Below, piece after piece: positions 56,294 to 64,000 of a stretch of 64,000 nucleotides of DNA. Where the stretch lies: assembly GCA_963677245.1 (NCBI GenBank), contig OY781921.1:4340001-4404000 (forward strand), given 5' to 3'. Position 1 is the first letter of the stretch. Each line of letters opens with the position of its first letter. The notes under the pieces were generated by a model. That model did no database searches. It saw only the letters and a list, made by a program, of their open reading frames with translations, and had not been told where the DNA came from. Source of the stretch: Saccharicrinis sp963677245. GTDB taxonomy: Bacteria > Bacteroidota > Bacteroidia > Bacteroidales > Marinilabiliaceae. The position numbers and the translations under genes were made by a program.

Positions 56294-57208
56294 TTATTTT
56301 TTAGCGCCAGCTTTTCTATTGGCTAAACTGTATAATACCAATGATATACCAATAATTAGCATGCCGATGATGGGAATGAGTTCTGGTTTTTCATCTGGGA
56401 TGATGAGCCAGCTTAAAATGGCACCAAATATAGGAATGATGAATTTCCAGATGTTTAAATCAGAAACCAATACATTAGGTCGTTGTAGTAAAAAGAACCA
56501 AATGGTAAAAGATGCCGCTGATATAAAACTTAACCATCCCAATGAAATATAATAAGTGGCAGGAAAATGAAAGCCATGAAAAGGCTCCGAGATTAAGGAG
56601 AGTAAAAACAATCCTAAACCGCCAATTATCATTTGCCAAGAGCTTAAAATGGTAGCAGGAATTTTACCTTTTTGCTTTGAAACAAATACGTTTCCAATGC
56701 CAGATGAAATATTCGCTAATATTAAAATACCCATTCCGGCCAGTTGTTGCATTCCATCGGTTTTTCCACCCCAACCTTTGTGGTAGGCAATTAATATGAT
56801 GCCGGCTATTCCCAAAGAAATAGTAAGGAATTTTTTTGAAGTAAGTCTGTCGTTTTTTTGCATAACTGAAGCCACCAATGCAGCAAACAAAGGTTGAGAA
56901 CCTATTAATATAGCCGCAATGGCTCCGGGAACTTTGCTTAAACCAATGTAAAAAAGTGCATATAAAATAAAGGTTTGAAATAAAGATACCTTTACTATTT
57001 GCCAGGGATGCTCTTTTAAAGCGCCTAAAAATTGAGGGATATTTTTAGTGAGAGGTATAATTAACAGTCCTGCAATAAAAAAACGAATACCTGCAAATTG
57101 CAGTGGGGTAGTGTATTGTAAGCCAACTTTTATTCCGGCAAAGGCGGTTGACCAAAACAAACAGGCAATAATAGCCAGTAAATATGTACTTGAAAGTATA
57201 TGCTTCAT
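56294..57208 (-). CDS. EamA-family (DMT) transporter
   Basis: 304 residues, ten transmembrane helices in two EamA repeats (about 5-140 and 150-295); helix 1 LAIIACLFWSTAFAGIKVGL and the repeat-2 start ISSGIGNVFVSKQKG are typical. Drug/metabolite exporters of this superfamily move amino acids, nucleotides or drugs; the substrate is not readable. Possibly co-transcribed with DUF5655. Confidence 0.87.
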   Translation of the reverse strand: MKHILSSTYLLAIIACLFWSTAFAGIKVGLQYTTPLQFAGIRFFIAGLLIIPLTKNIPQFLGALKEHPWQIVKVSLFQTFILYALFYIGLSKVPGAIAAILIGSQPLFAALVASVMQKNDRLTSKKFLTISLGIAGIILIAYHKGWGGKTDGMQQLAGMGILILANISSGIGNVFVSKQKGKIPATILSSWQMIIGGLGLFLLSLISEPFHGFHFPATYYISLGWLSFISAASFTIWFFLLQRPNVLVSDLNIWKFIIPIFGAILSWLIIPDEKPELIPIIGMLIIGISLVLYSLANRKAGAKK

Positions 57209-57328
57209 GTTTTTTTGTAAAATGCTAAGTTAGCCGTTTTATCGATTCTTGCTTTGAATGTTAAAACTGATTAGATTAAAAGAGGTAGTAAAAGAGTTTT
57301 GAAGCTAAAATGTTTTAGGGGTGATAAA

Positions 57329-57492
57329 TTTTGCAGTATAGCTTCGGCACATACCGAAATCGCCCTGACTTTTGCTGCATAGTTTCGGCAGATGCTGAAA
57401 TCGTCCTGACTTCTGCAACAAGGTTTCGGAACGCACCGAAAGTCTCCTGTGTTTTGCAGCAAAGGATCGTCACGTTTCGAAAGCTCCCTGCA
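57329..57492 (+). repeat. Four 41-bp tandem repeats with internal palindromes
   Basis: Units start at 57329, 57370, 57411 and 57452, each exactly 41 bases and beginning TT[TC]TGC. Each contains a small inverted repeat, best in units 1-3 (TTCGG-N6-CCGAA or close) and weaker in unit 4. The unit ends CCTGAC or CCTGTG/CCTGCA. Not a multiple of three, so not peptide-repeat coding. It lies upstream of the EamA gene, beyond the terminator of the lipoprotein gene. Confidence 0.85.
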
Positions 57493-57520
57493 CAATGCAT
57501 GAGTGCTTTTATCAGATATC

Positions 57521-57548
57521 AAAAAAAAAGGCTCCCAACTTGGGAGCC
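57521..57548 (-). terminator. Strong intrinsic terminator of the duplicated-domain lipoprotein gene
   Basis: GGCTCCCA (57530-57537) pairs with TGGGAGCC (57541-57548); on the minus strand the stem is followed by nine U. Classical rho-independent form, 37 bases after the stop. Confidence 0.9.
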
Positions 57549-57585
57549 ATAGTGCTGTGTGTTATTGATGCCTTTATGGGATCAT

Positions 57586-58575
57586 CTATTCGCAAGGACA
57601 GTAAGTGCTATACCATCCCCATCTTCTGCATTGAAATTCTGTACCTGTACTCCAGGCTGTTTGTTCCCAGTAATAACGTCTCATTTTCTTTGCAACTACA
57701 GCATGAGCAGCAATAGGTATGCAACCATTTTCGTCTTTGCAAATATTCGCAATGTCAGCCAAAGGAATCATTAACAAACCATTGTCTAAATCTTCAGTGT
57801 GATATGGGAAGTTACCAATTTTGGGAGTTCCTTTTCTTGTAGAAGGCATTTCATCTATACAGCCAACATATACATGGGCTTCTTTAAGCATGATTCCTTC
57901 TTTTACATCATATTTAATGTAAAGGTAGTCTGCATCTTCCCAAACAATTAGATCACCAACATCAAAGAAACGTCCGGCAATAATATCTCCAACTTTTACA
58001 GGTGGACATTCTTTGCAGCTTTGCCAGCAATAATCCAATACGTAGTTTTCACTCTTAGTGTTGTCTGTTGTTAACCAATACCAGTCGTAGCTTTCGCCAT
58101 TGTAATTCATAATTTTAATGCTAAGCTTAAAACAGTCGCCCCAAGCTTCTTCCACAGGAATTTTGTAGGTAAGATGTTCCGGATATTCAACCGAAGCAAA
58201 GCTTTTTCTATAAGGAAAATCTCTGTATTCTGTATGAGGAGTGTCCCCTTCTGCCCAAACAGCAACCGACATTTCACGAATAGACCAACCTTCTTCAGGA
58301 GCTACTTTAACGTATAAAAATTCTTCATCATTGGCTATGGTAACAAGAGCCGATTCAAAGAATGGATACTGGCTAACTTCTCCACAAGGATCAAGTTGAA
58401 CATCTTCGATACTATAATACCAGGCATTTTTGAAAACATATACCCAAGGATCTATGGTATCACTTTTTAACCCGGCTTCCGTACTAATTTCATTTAATTC
58501 ATTATCGGAGCTACATGCACTAAATGTGAATATAGCCATGGTGATAATCCCCAAAAACAACACAACTTTTTTCAT
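57586..58575 (-). CDS. Cys-rich lipoprotein with two related domains, unknown function
   Basis: 329 residues; lipobox FSAC (Cys21). After a short linker, two related halves of about 130 residues can be aligned: 70-190 (ALVTIANDEEFLYVKVAPEEGWSIREMSVAVW ... FPYRKSF) and 205-320 (DLIVWEDADYLYIKYDVKEGIMLKEAHVYVG ... FPYHTEDL). Each has a [LF]YxK/YIK strand, a GxxxxEAxV strand and an FPYR/H element, plus paired cysteines (CWQSCKECPP between halves; C-terminal CRRW and CPCE). A surface beta-sandwich is likely. No family recognised and no functional neighbour. Confidence 0.7.
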   Translation of the reverse strand: MKKVVLFLGIITMAIFTFSACSSDNELNEISTEAGLKSDTIDPWVYVFKNAWYYSIEDVQLDPCGEVSQYPFFESALVTIANDEEFLYVKVAPEEGWSIREMSVAVWAEGDTPHTEYRDFPYRKSFASVEYPEHLTYKIPVEEAWGDCFKLSIKIMNYNGESYDWYWLTTDNTKSENYVLDYCWQSCKECPPVKVGDIIAGRFFDVGDLIVWEDADYLYIKYDVKEGIMLKEAHVYVGCIDEMPSTRKGTPKIGNFPYHTEDLDNGLLMIPLADIANICKDENGCIPIAAHAVVAKKMRRYYWEQTAWSTGTEFQCRRWGWYSTYCPCE

Positions 58576-58801
58576 CTTTCTATAATTTTAATTTGTTTAT
58601 CGACGTAGGTCTAATGTGTGAGTCATTAATATGACCAGCGTTTAAGTAATATTTATAGGAGCTAATTTCCTGCTATTATAGATCATTGTCAATTGAGTTT
58701 TGATAAACAGCCTGAAAAATGGTTTAAACGTAGGGATAGAAATGAAACCTTTCTTGAATAAAGCTTTCTGAGGGCGATTTTCAATGTTTAAATGTTGTAA
58801 G

Positions 58802-58830
58802 TTGAGGTTTCAAAAATCCCCTTATATTTG
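58802..58830 (+). promoter_or_regulatory. Bacteroidota-type promoter for the DUF2059 gene
   Basis: TATATTTG (58823-58830) is a perfect TAnnTTTG -7 element, 29 bases from the start codon. A TTG at 58802-58804 with an 18-base spacer could be the -33 part. Confidence 0.5.
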
Positions 58831-58859
58831 TTATACAACTTTTATAAAAACATATTGAA

Positions 58860-59309
58860 ATGAAGAAAATTTTAACAAGTCTGACTCTACTTATTTTTAT
58901 TTCTACTGTATCTTTCTCACAGTCGAATGATGATAAAGTTTATGCAAAGTCATTAAAAAAGATGTTTGAAGTTTCGGGTTCAGAAGAGGCTTATAAAACG
59001 GCCATTACTCAAATGATGGCTATGTTTAAACAGCAGTATTCGCAAGTATCTGCAGAAACATGGAACGGAATGGAAGCTGAAATGCTAAAAGTATCAATGG
59101 ATGATTTGGTTACTAAGCTTATTCCGGTTTATAAGAAATACCTAACACTTGAGGATGTTGAAGGTATGATTGAATTCTATAATTCTCCATTGGGTAAAAA
59201 GTTTGCAAAAAATACGCCTTTAATTATGCAGGAATCGATGCAAGTTGGCCAGCAATGGGGTATGGAATTAGGCAAAAAATTTGAAGAAAAATTAAAAGGA
59301 ATTAAATAA
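58860..59309 (+). CDS. DUF2059 exported protein
   Basis: 149 residues with a signal peptide (about 1-20, ILTSLTLLIFISTVSFSQ). The mature part is all-helical with the DUF2059 segment KYLTLEDVEGMIEFYNSPLGKKFAKNTP; family members are small periplasmic proteins of unknown function found widely in Gram-negatives. Monocistronic with its own promoter and terminator. Confidence 0.88.
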   Translation: MKKILTSLTLLIFISTVSFSQSNDDKVYAKSLKKMFEVSGSEEAYKTAITQMMAMFKQQYSQVSAETWNGMEAEMLKVSMDDLVTKLIPVYKKYLTLEDVEGMIEFYNSPLGKKFAKNTPLIMQESMQVGQQWGMELGKKFEEKLKGIK

Positions 59310-59322
59310 ACACTATTGTACT

Positions 59323-59351
59323 AAACGTCTGGGGCATCTCAGGCGTTTTTT
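59323..59351. terminator. Terminator overlapping the GH13 stop codon
   Basis: AAACGTCTG (59323-59331) pairs with CAGGCGTTT (59340-59348) with one G-U pair, followed on the plus strand by six T. It terminates DUF2059; the right arm also encodes the last two residues and stop of the convergent GH13 gene. Confidence 0.75.
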
Positions 59352-61168
59352 GATAGTTCAATAATAATTGCCGTTTTTGCATTGATCGTTAAAAAACTAT
59401 CGAAGTTAATTTTTCTGCCACTTAAAATATTTATTCCTTCTTTGTAGTTCTCCAGAACTTCCTTAAATCTTGTAGTTTCTAATCGAATTCTTCTCTTTAA
59501 GTTGTTGTTTAAAACAATCATAACGACTTCTGTTTCTATATATCTAAAGTAAACATATACATCGTTTTCAGGAATAAAGTGTTTGTTTTTGCCATATTTT
59601 AAGGCATTGGAATTCTTTCGAAAGGTGAGTAGTTTTTTAAGATAGTTGTATACTTCATTTTGTTGTTTGTTTCTGCCTTTAGATGAAAATGCATTAACAG
59701 GATCATCCGACCATCCACCAGGAAAATCGAGTCGAATATGGGCATGTCCGTCCAAACCGTTACCATTCATTAATAATTCAGTGCCGTAATATATTTGCAG
59801 AATACCTCTGGTTGTAGCAGCATAAGCCAGTGCCATTTTTAATTTGCGAATGTCATTATGAAAGGCATGAAGAATACGACCCTCATCATGATTGTCAGGA
59901 AAAATAACCAGATTCATAGGGTCTGGATAAAGGTGATCATCGGCTAAGGTATTGTATAATCTGCACATTCCGGTATTCCAGCCTTCTTCTTCGTTAAAGG
60001 CCATTTTTATCGCTTCCTGCATTGGGAAGTCAATGATACTGGGAAGATAAGAGTTAAATCCATCTTTGTTGGGGAAGTTTTTTTGCCAATAGCACAGTTT
60101 AGAAGCATCGTTAATCCATGCTTCTCCAACAATATTAAAGAAAGGATATTCCTGCAAAATTCGTTGAGCCCAAATAGCCATACCATGTTGATCGGGATAA
60201 GGGTAGGTATCCATTCGAATACCCTTTAGTCCCGCATATTCAATCCACCAAATGCTATTCTGAATTAAATAGTTTAATAGCAGCTCGTTTTCAAGGTTCA
60301 AGTCAGGCATATGTGTATCAAACCAACCTTTAACCGATTGTTTTTTATCTATCTCAGAAACATAAGGATCTGATATGGTAGATAAACGATAATTTGAGCG
60401 GGTAAAGGTTTCCCAATGATTAATCCAGTCCTGCTGAGGTAAATCATTCATCCACCAATGATGGTTTCCACAATGATTAAAGACCATGTCCATGATCATT
60501 TTTATGCCTCTTTTGTTACATTCCTCTGTTAAATTTTTGAAATCTTCATTACTGCCTAATCTCGCATCAACCTTATAAAAGTCAGTGATGGCATAGCCGT
60601 GATAAGAGGAATGAGGTTGATTGTTTTCTAATACAGGAGTTAGCCAAATGGCTGTAAACCCTAGATTTTGTATATAATCCAAATGATCTAATATTCCTTT
60701 TAAATCACCACCATGCCTACCGTAAGGTTTTTTACGATTTACCTGTTCCAACATGCCTTCAACCTGATCAGCCTCTGGGTTTCCATTTGCAAATCGATCC
60801 GGCATAATAAGGTAAATGGCATCAGAAGAGTCAAAGCCTTTTCGTAGTGGAGCATCTTTTTCTCTGGTTAGTAATGGATATTGATGGATACCAATTAGTT
60901 TTTCATTTTTATAAAACTCAATTGGGAAATGTTTGCTTGCAGCTTGTGGTGAAATTTTTAAACTAACAAATAAATAGTTGGGATTCTCGACCTGTTTAAT
61001 TTCCTGAAGAGTAACGTCATCAGAACTTACCTTAACTTGAAAAGATGAAATATCATCACCATAAATCATCAGTTGCAGCAAGTTGGAGTGCATGTCAGCC
61101 CACCAGAAAGGAGGTTCTATCCTGGAGAAAATATGTTTTGTTGTATTAGTTGGATTGTTTTGCGTCAT
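59339..61168 (-). CDS. Cytoplasmic GH13 alpha-amylase family (neopullulanase/cyclomaltodextrinase-like)
   Basis: 609 residues, no signal peptide, so cytoplasmic, unlike periplasmic SusA. N-terminal cyclomaltodextrinase-type domain (IEPPFWWADMHSNLLQLMIYG, about 17-110), catalytic barrel with GH13 conserved regions: DMVFNH (about 226), RMDTYPY with nucleophile Asp (about 317), GEAW with acid Glu (about 348) and DNHDE (about 425); all catalytic residues present. C-terminal beta domain follows. It hydrolyses alpha-1,4 (and maybe alpha-1,6) glucans from imported maltodextrins to maltose, which the adjacent GH65 enzyme can phosphorolyse. An intrinsic terminator separates it from GH65. Confidence 0.92.
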   Translation of the reverse strand: MTQNNPTNTTKHIFSRIEPPFWWADMHSNLLQLMIYGDDISSFQVKVSSDDVTLQEIKQVENPNYLFVSLKISPQAASKHFPIEFYKNEKLIGIHQYPLLTREKDAPLRKGFDSSDAIYLIMPDRFANGNPEADQVEGMLEQVNRKKPYGRHGGDLKGILDHLDYIQNLGFTAIWLTPVLENNQPHSSYHGYAITDFYKVDARLGSNEDFKNLTEECNKRGIKMIMDMVFNHCGNHHWWMNDLPQQDWINHWETFTRSNYRLSTISDPYVSEIDKKQSVKGWFDTHMPDLNLENELLLNYLIQNSIWWIEYAGLKGIRMDTYPYPDQHGMAIWAQRILQEYPFFNIVGEAWINDASKLCYWQKNFPNKDGFNSYLPSIIDFPMQEAIKMAFNEEEGWNTGMCRLYNTLADDHLYPDPMNLVIFPDNHDEGRILHAFHNDIRKLKMALAYAATTRGILQIYYGTELLMNGNGLDGHAHIRLDFPGGWSDDPVNAFSSKGRNKQQNEVYNYLKKLLTFRKNSNALKYGKNKHFIPENDVYVYFRYIETEVVMIVLNNNLKRRIRLETTRFKEVLENYKEGINILSGRKINFDSFLTINAKTAIIIELSKNA

Positions 61169-61215
61169 GATCTTGGTTAATATTCACTAAAGGTAGAGAA
61201 AAACACCATTGTAGC

Positions 61216-61256
61216 TAAAAATAAAAAGCACAACCTTACAAATGAAGATTGTGCTT
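61216..61256 (-). terminator. Intrinsic terminator between GH65 and GH13 genes
   Basis: AAGCACAA (61226-61233) pairs with TTGTGCTT (61249-61256), with an inner CTT/AAG pairing; on the minus strand the stem is followed by TTTATTTTT. Strong form. It would end or reduce transcription after the phosphorylase gene. Confidence 0.8.
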
Positions 61257-61280
61257 AGACTAAATGTTAAAAACGTAACA

Positions 61281-63587
61281 CTATCGGGAAATAGTAATTG
61301 ATTTTCCAGGTTCAACATTAACAGGCTTTTGGTAAACAAAAAGTCCTATCGTATTAGTTGCATGAGACATGATTTCAACCTCCTTGGCACTAACTCGTAC
61401 TTCTAAATCATTTCCTTTAAAGGTGATTTTAAAAGCATATTCTTCCCATTGTTCCGGAATAACCGGATTTAGGTAAAGTTTCTCATCGTAAGCACGTTTC
61501 CCACCAAATCCTTCTACTATGGACATCCAGGTTCCTGCCATACTTGTAATATGAAGACCTTCGTGTACTTCAGCATTGTAATCATCCAAATCTAAACGAG
61601 ATGTGCGTAAGTACATTTCGTAGGCTTTATCTATTTTTCCAATTTTAGCTGCTAAAACAGAATGCACACAAGGAGAAAGGGAAGACTCATGAACTGTTCG
61701 AGGTTCATAAAAATTAAAGTTTCTTTCTATTACTTCAGTACTAAACTCCTCTTCTAATACATATAATCCTTGAAGCGTATCTGCTTGCTTTATAAAGTTA
61801 GAACGTAATATACGATCCCAGGACCAATGTTGATTAATTGGTCGTTCTGCAGGATCTAGATCGTCAGCCATTATTTGCTCCTTATCCATAAAGCCATCCT
61901 GCTGCATAAAGACTTGTAATTCCTCGTTATAAGGAAAATGCATGTTTTCAACGATGTCTGTCCATCGTTTAGTTTCTTCCTCGTTAAATTTTAATTTAGA
62001 TAACAAGTTATTGTAACTGCCAGCATTATTTTCTTTTACGTAATTCAATGCTTCCATGGTATATTTTAAACACCAGGTAGCCATTTTATTAGTGTACCAA
62101 TTGTTGTTGATATTATTTTCGTATTCATTAGGGCCGGTAACCCCAAGCATTACATATTTCTTTCTGGCCTCAGAAAAAGTAATTCGTTGACTCCAGAAAC
62201 GAGAAATACCGATCAATACTTCCAGTCCATATTCTTCCAGGTATTTTTTATCTCCGGTATGACGTATGTAATTATGAATGGCAAAAGCAATCGCGCCATT
62301 ACGATGAATTTCTTCAAAAGTAATTTCCCACTCATTATGACACTCTTCTCCATTGGCTGTAACCATTGGATAAAGGGCAGCCCCGTTTTTGAAACCTAAT
62401 TTTTCTGCATTTTCAATAGCTTTAGGCAGATGTTTGTAACGGTAAATTAATAATTGTCGGGTTACTTCAGAAGGTGAAGTCATTAAAAAGAACGGAATGC
62501 AATAAGCTTCGGTATCCCAGTAAGTAGTACCTCCATACTTTTCTCCGGTAAAACCTTTCGGACCAACATTAAGTCTTTCATCTTCTCCGGTGTAGGTTTG
62601 ATTTAAATGAAAAATATTAAATCTAATGCCTTGTTGAGCAGCAACATCACCTTTGATTTTGATATCGCTATGTACCCATTTGTCAGCCCATTTTTGTTGA
62701 TGATCGGCAAAAAGTTTGGAAAAACCTTTGTGTGCCGCATAAGAAGCCAACTCCTCCGCATTGGACTTTAATTCATTGGTATTGTAGTTTAAAGAAGAGG
62801 TTACACCAACATACTTTTCAATTGTCGCTTTTTGGCCTTCTTTAACTTCAAGTTCAACCTTGTTTCCTACCCATTTAGCCAATTGAATTACTTCAGGTTC
62901 CAGGTGAATAGGTTTCTCATCTAATAAAATATGATACTTCATAGCGAAACCACATCGGAAATCAGATTTTTTAGTTTGGGATTCGAGGTAAGCAGAACCT
63001 TCTCCAGCATAAACATCTAGTACATTCCAAAATTTTTCATCATAGTTGGAGTCTTCATTTTCGATGTCCCCATCAATATAAGGAGTAAATGAAATATGTC
63101 CACTAAAGTTTAAAGGCGTTACCTCGTATTGTATGGCTCCATTTTCGGTATCCGCCATACTCACAAAACGACGTGATTTTACGTGAATCTGTTTATTATT
63201 TTTTAAAGTAGCTTTAAACTCTCTCTCCAGGTATCCTTCTTTCATATTCAGGGTACGCACAAAGCCTTCTACTTTACACAAAAAAATATCAAGCTCTTCT
63301 CCATCAACATGTACATTAATTCCTATCCAGTTTGGGGAGTTTAGTACTTTGGCAAAGTATTCCGGGTATCCATTTTTCCACCATCCCACTCTTGTTTTGT
63401 CCGGGTAATAAACGCCAGCCACATAACTACCTTGTAAACTTGGGCCAGAATAGCTTTCTTCGAAATTTGCTCTTTGCCCCATTTTACCATTTCCTATGCT
63501 AAAAATACTCTCAGAAGCCTGGTGGTTGTTAGGATCAAATCCCTCTTCGATGACACACCACTCATCATTTTTAAGATATTTTTTCAT
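61281..63587 (-). CDS. GH65 disaccharide phosphorylase (maltose phosphorylase type)
   Basis: 768 residues, usual length. N-terminal super-sandwich domain (1-270), linker helices, an (alpha/alpha)6 catalytic barrel (about 330-700) and a short C-terminal beta domain. Catalytic Glu is in GVTGPNEYENN (about 486), next to the conserved NNWYTN; CHNEWEITFEEIHRNGA (about 418-434) and TYWDTEAYCIPFF fit maltose phosphorylases. It phosphorolyses maltose to beta-glucose-1-phosphate and glucose. Adjacent pgmB, 29 bases upstream, converts the product to glucose-6-phosphate. Trehalose or kojibiose specificity cannot be excluded by eye. Confidence 0.92.
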   Translation of the reverse strand: MKKYLKNDEWCVIEEGFDPNNHQASESIFSIGNGKMGQRANFEESYSGPSLQGSYVAGVYYPDKTRVGWWKNGYPEYFAKVLNSPNWIGINVHVDGEELDIFLCKVEGFVRTLNMKEGYLEREFKATLKNNKQIHVKSRRFVSMADTENGAIQYEVTPLNFSGHISFTPYIDGDIENEDSNYDEKFWNVLDVYAGEGSAYLESQTKKSDFRCGFAMKYHILLDEKPIHLEPEVIQLAKWVGNKVELEVKEGQKATIEKYVGVTSSLNYNTNELKSNAEELASYAAHKGFSKLFADHQQKWADKWVHSDIKIKGDVAAQQGIRFNIFHLNQTYTGEDERLNVGPKGFTGEKYGGTTYWDTEAYCIPFFLMTSPSEVTRQLLIYRYKHLPKAIENAEKLGFKNGAALYPMVTANGEECHNEWEITFEEIHRNGAIAFAIHNYIRHTGDKKYLEEYGLEVLIGISRFWSQRITFSEARKKYVMLGVTGPNEYENNINNNWYTNKMATWCLKYTMEALNYVKENNAGSYNNLLSKLKFNEEETKRWTDIVENMHFPYNEELQVFMQQDGFMDKEQIMADDLDPAERPINQHWSWDRILRSNFIKQADTLQGLYVLEEEFSTEVIERNFNFYEPRTVHESSLSPCVHSVLAAKIGKIDKAYEMYLRTSRLDLDDYNAEVHEGLHITSMAGTWMSIVEGFGGKRAYDEKLYLNPVIPEQWEEYAFKITFKGNDLEVRVSAKEVEIMSHATNTIGLFVYQKPVNVEPGKSITISR

Positions 63588-63616
63588 TTCTCTGCTTTTT
63601 CTTGATTACAAATAAT

Positions 63617-64000
63617 TTAGTCGTTAAGTAGGTTAAGCTTTTGCAAATTCATTTTGTGAAGACCACTTATGACAAAATGAGCTTTACCTAATACGTCTTC
63701 GCTGCCAATGCCTATGCATTTCATACCGCCGGCCAACGCTGCTTCAACTCCGGCTTCTGCATCTTCAAAAACGACACAGTTTTCAGGTTGCACGCCTAAT
63801 GCTTCTGCTCCTTTTAAAAATACTTCCGGATCGGGTTTTGCCTTGGCTACATTTGTTCCATCAATAATAGCATCAAAGTATGATGTTAATTCAAGACGTT
63901 CTAAAATGGTCATGGCATTTTTACTGGCAGAACCAAGTGCTATTTTAATACCTTCCTTTTTAAGTTGATCTAAAAATTCTTTGGTTCCCGGTAATATCTC
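63617..64000 (-). CDS. pgmB: Beta-phosphoglucomutase, 5' end outside window
   Basis: C-terminal 127 codons; the frame is open to the window edge at 64000. HAD-superfamily subfamily I features: LGSASKNAM (motif II Ser), KAKPDPEVFLKGAEALG (motif III Lys) and VVFEDAEAGVEAA (motif IV aspartate pair). Together with the neighbouring GH65 enzyme this fits beta-phosphoglucomutase, which converts beta-glucose-1-phosphate to glucose-6-phosphate. The catalytic N-terminal DxD and cap domain are not in view. Confidence 0.9.
   Translation of the reverse strand, partial: EILPGTKEFLDQLKKEGIKIALGSASKNAMTILERLELTSYFDAIIDGTNVAKAKPDPEVFLKGAEALGVQPENCVVFEDAEAGVEAALAGGMKCIGIGSEDVLGKAHFVISGLHKMNLQKLNLLND

Noticed and set aside
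57329..57492. Possible CRISPR array
   Set aside because: Contiguous 41-bp units diverge along their whole length; no spacers and no cas genes.
57271..57522. Open frames on the minus strand across the 41-bp repeats
   Set aside because: The unit is not a multiple of three, products are Cys/Arg-rich without repeats in register, and a strong terminator lies just upstream in transcription order.

Overview
The window is a low-GC, gene-dense chromosomal segment from a member of the Bacteroidota. Signs of this are TonB receptors with a carboxypeptidase-regulatory-like N-terminus, many lipoproteins with a Cys lipobox, Bacteroidota-restricted families (DUF4374, DUF4270, DUF4907, LytS/LytTR pairs, propeller/Y_Y_Y sensor kinases), weak Shine-Dalgarno sequences and promoters of the TTTG-N19-TAnnTTTG type. 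The gene set (PPDK, flotillin/DUF3686 cassette, maltose phosphorylase) would fit a marine Bacteroidia such as the Marinilabiliales, but that placement is inference. I found no tRNA, rRNA, IS element, prophage or CRISPR array.

Layout. 1-6566 (minus) is an iron/siderophore locus: TonB receptor, DUF4374 lipoprotein, a hairpin, PepSY membrane protein, then a diflavin reductase cut by the window edge. 7026-7913 is an orphan membrane protein. 7925-16976 (minus) is a membrane-stress-type cassette: NfeD/YqiJ-like protein, flotillin, a 1638-residue DUF3686 AAA+ ATPase, a TerB-like protein and a small outer-membrane barrel. 17559-22084 holds an acetylxylan-esterase-like lipid- or sugar-esterase flanked by inverted copies of a dispersed repeat, an M50-like protease, a small ORFan, and a Bcr/CflA exporter. 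22299-29964 (minus) is an RND efflux operon (adaptor, permease, TolC) ending in its own LytS-like kinase and LytTR regulator. 30230-34423 is a DUF4907/Kelch plus DUF4270/OMP cell-surface cluster. 34980-40618 (minus) has a CBM9-like lipoprotein, a NicO-like metal transporter, MutS2 and RsgA. 40889-44835 has a receiver-PP2C phosphatase converging on PPDK. 45251-50042 is the front end of a capsule/exopolysaccharide export operon (double SPOR-like protein, Wza, Wzc). 50075-59309 has a DHOD-like protein, MFS transporter, one-protein hybrid propeller histidine kinase, DUF5655, EamA, a duplicated-domain lipoprotein and a DUF2059 protein. 59339-64000 (minus) is a maltose/maltodextrin catabolic set: beta-phosphoglucomutase (partial), GH65 phosphorylase and cytoplasmic GH13.

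The most unusual signal is not in the genes but between them. Several intergenic regions are made of degenerate short-period repeats: 7-bp-period arrays (sense consensus CAGTNNN or CAGGGAN) that begin at or inside the stop codons of five genes; 21-bp-period arrays in two gene-free stretches; and a four-unit, 41-bp tandem array whose units carry small palindromes. In the RND operon the 7-bp arrays are arranged head to head between the adaptor and permease genes and could fold into a long hairpin. The gene-level candidate for an under-described system is the NfeD-like/flotillin/DUF3686/TerB/OMP cassette.
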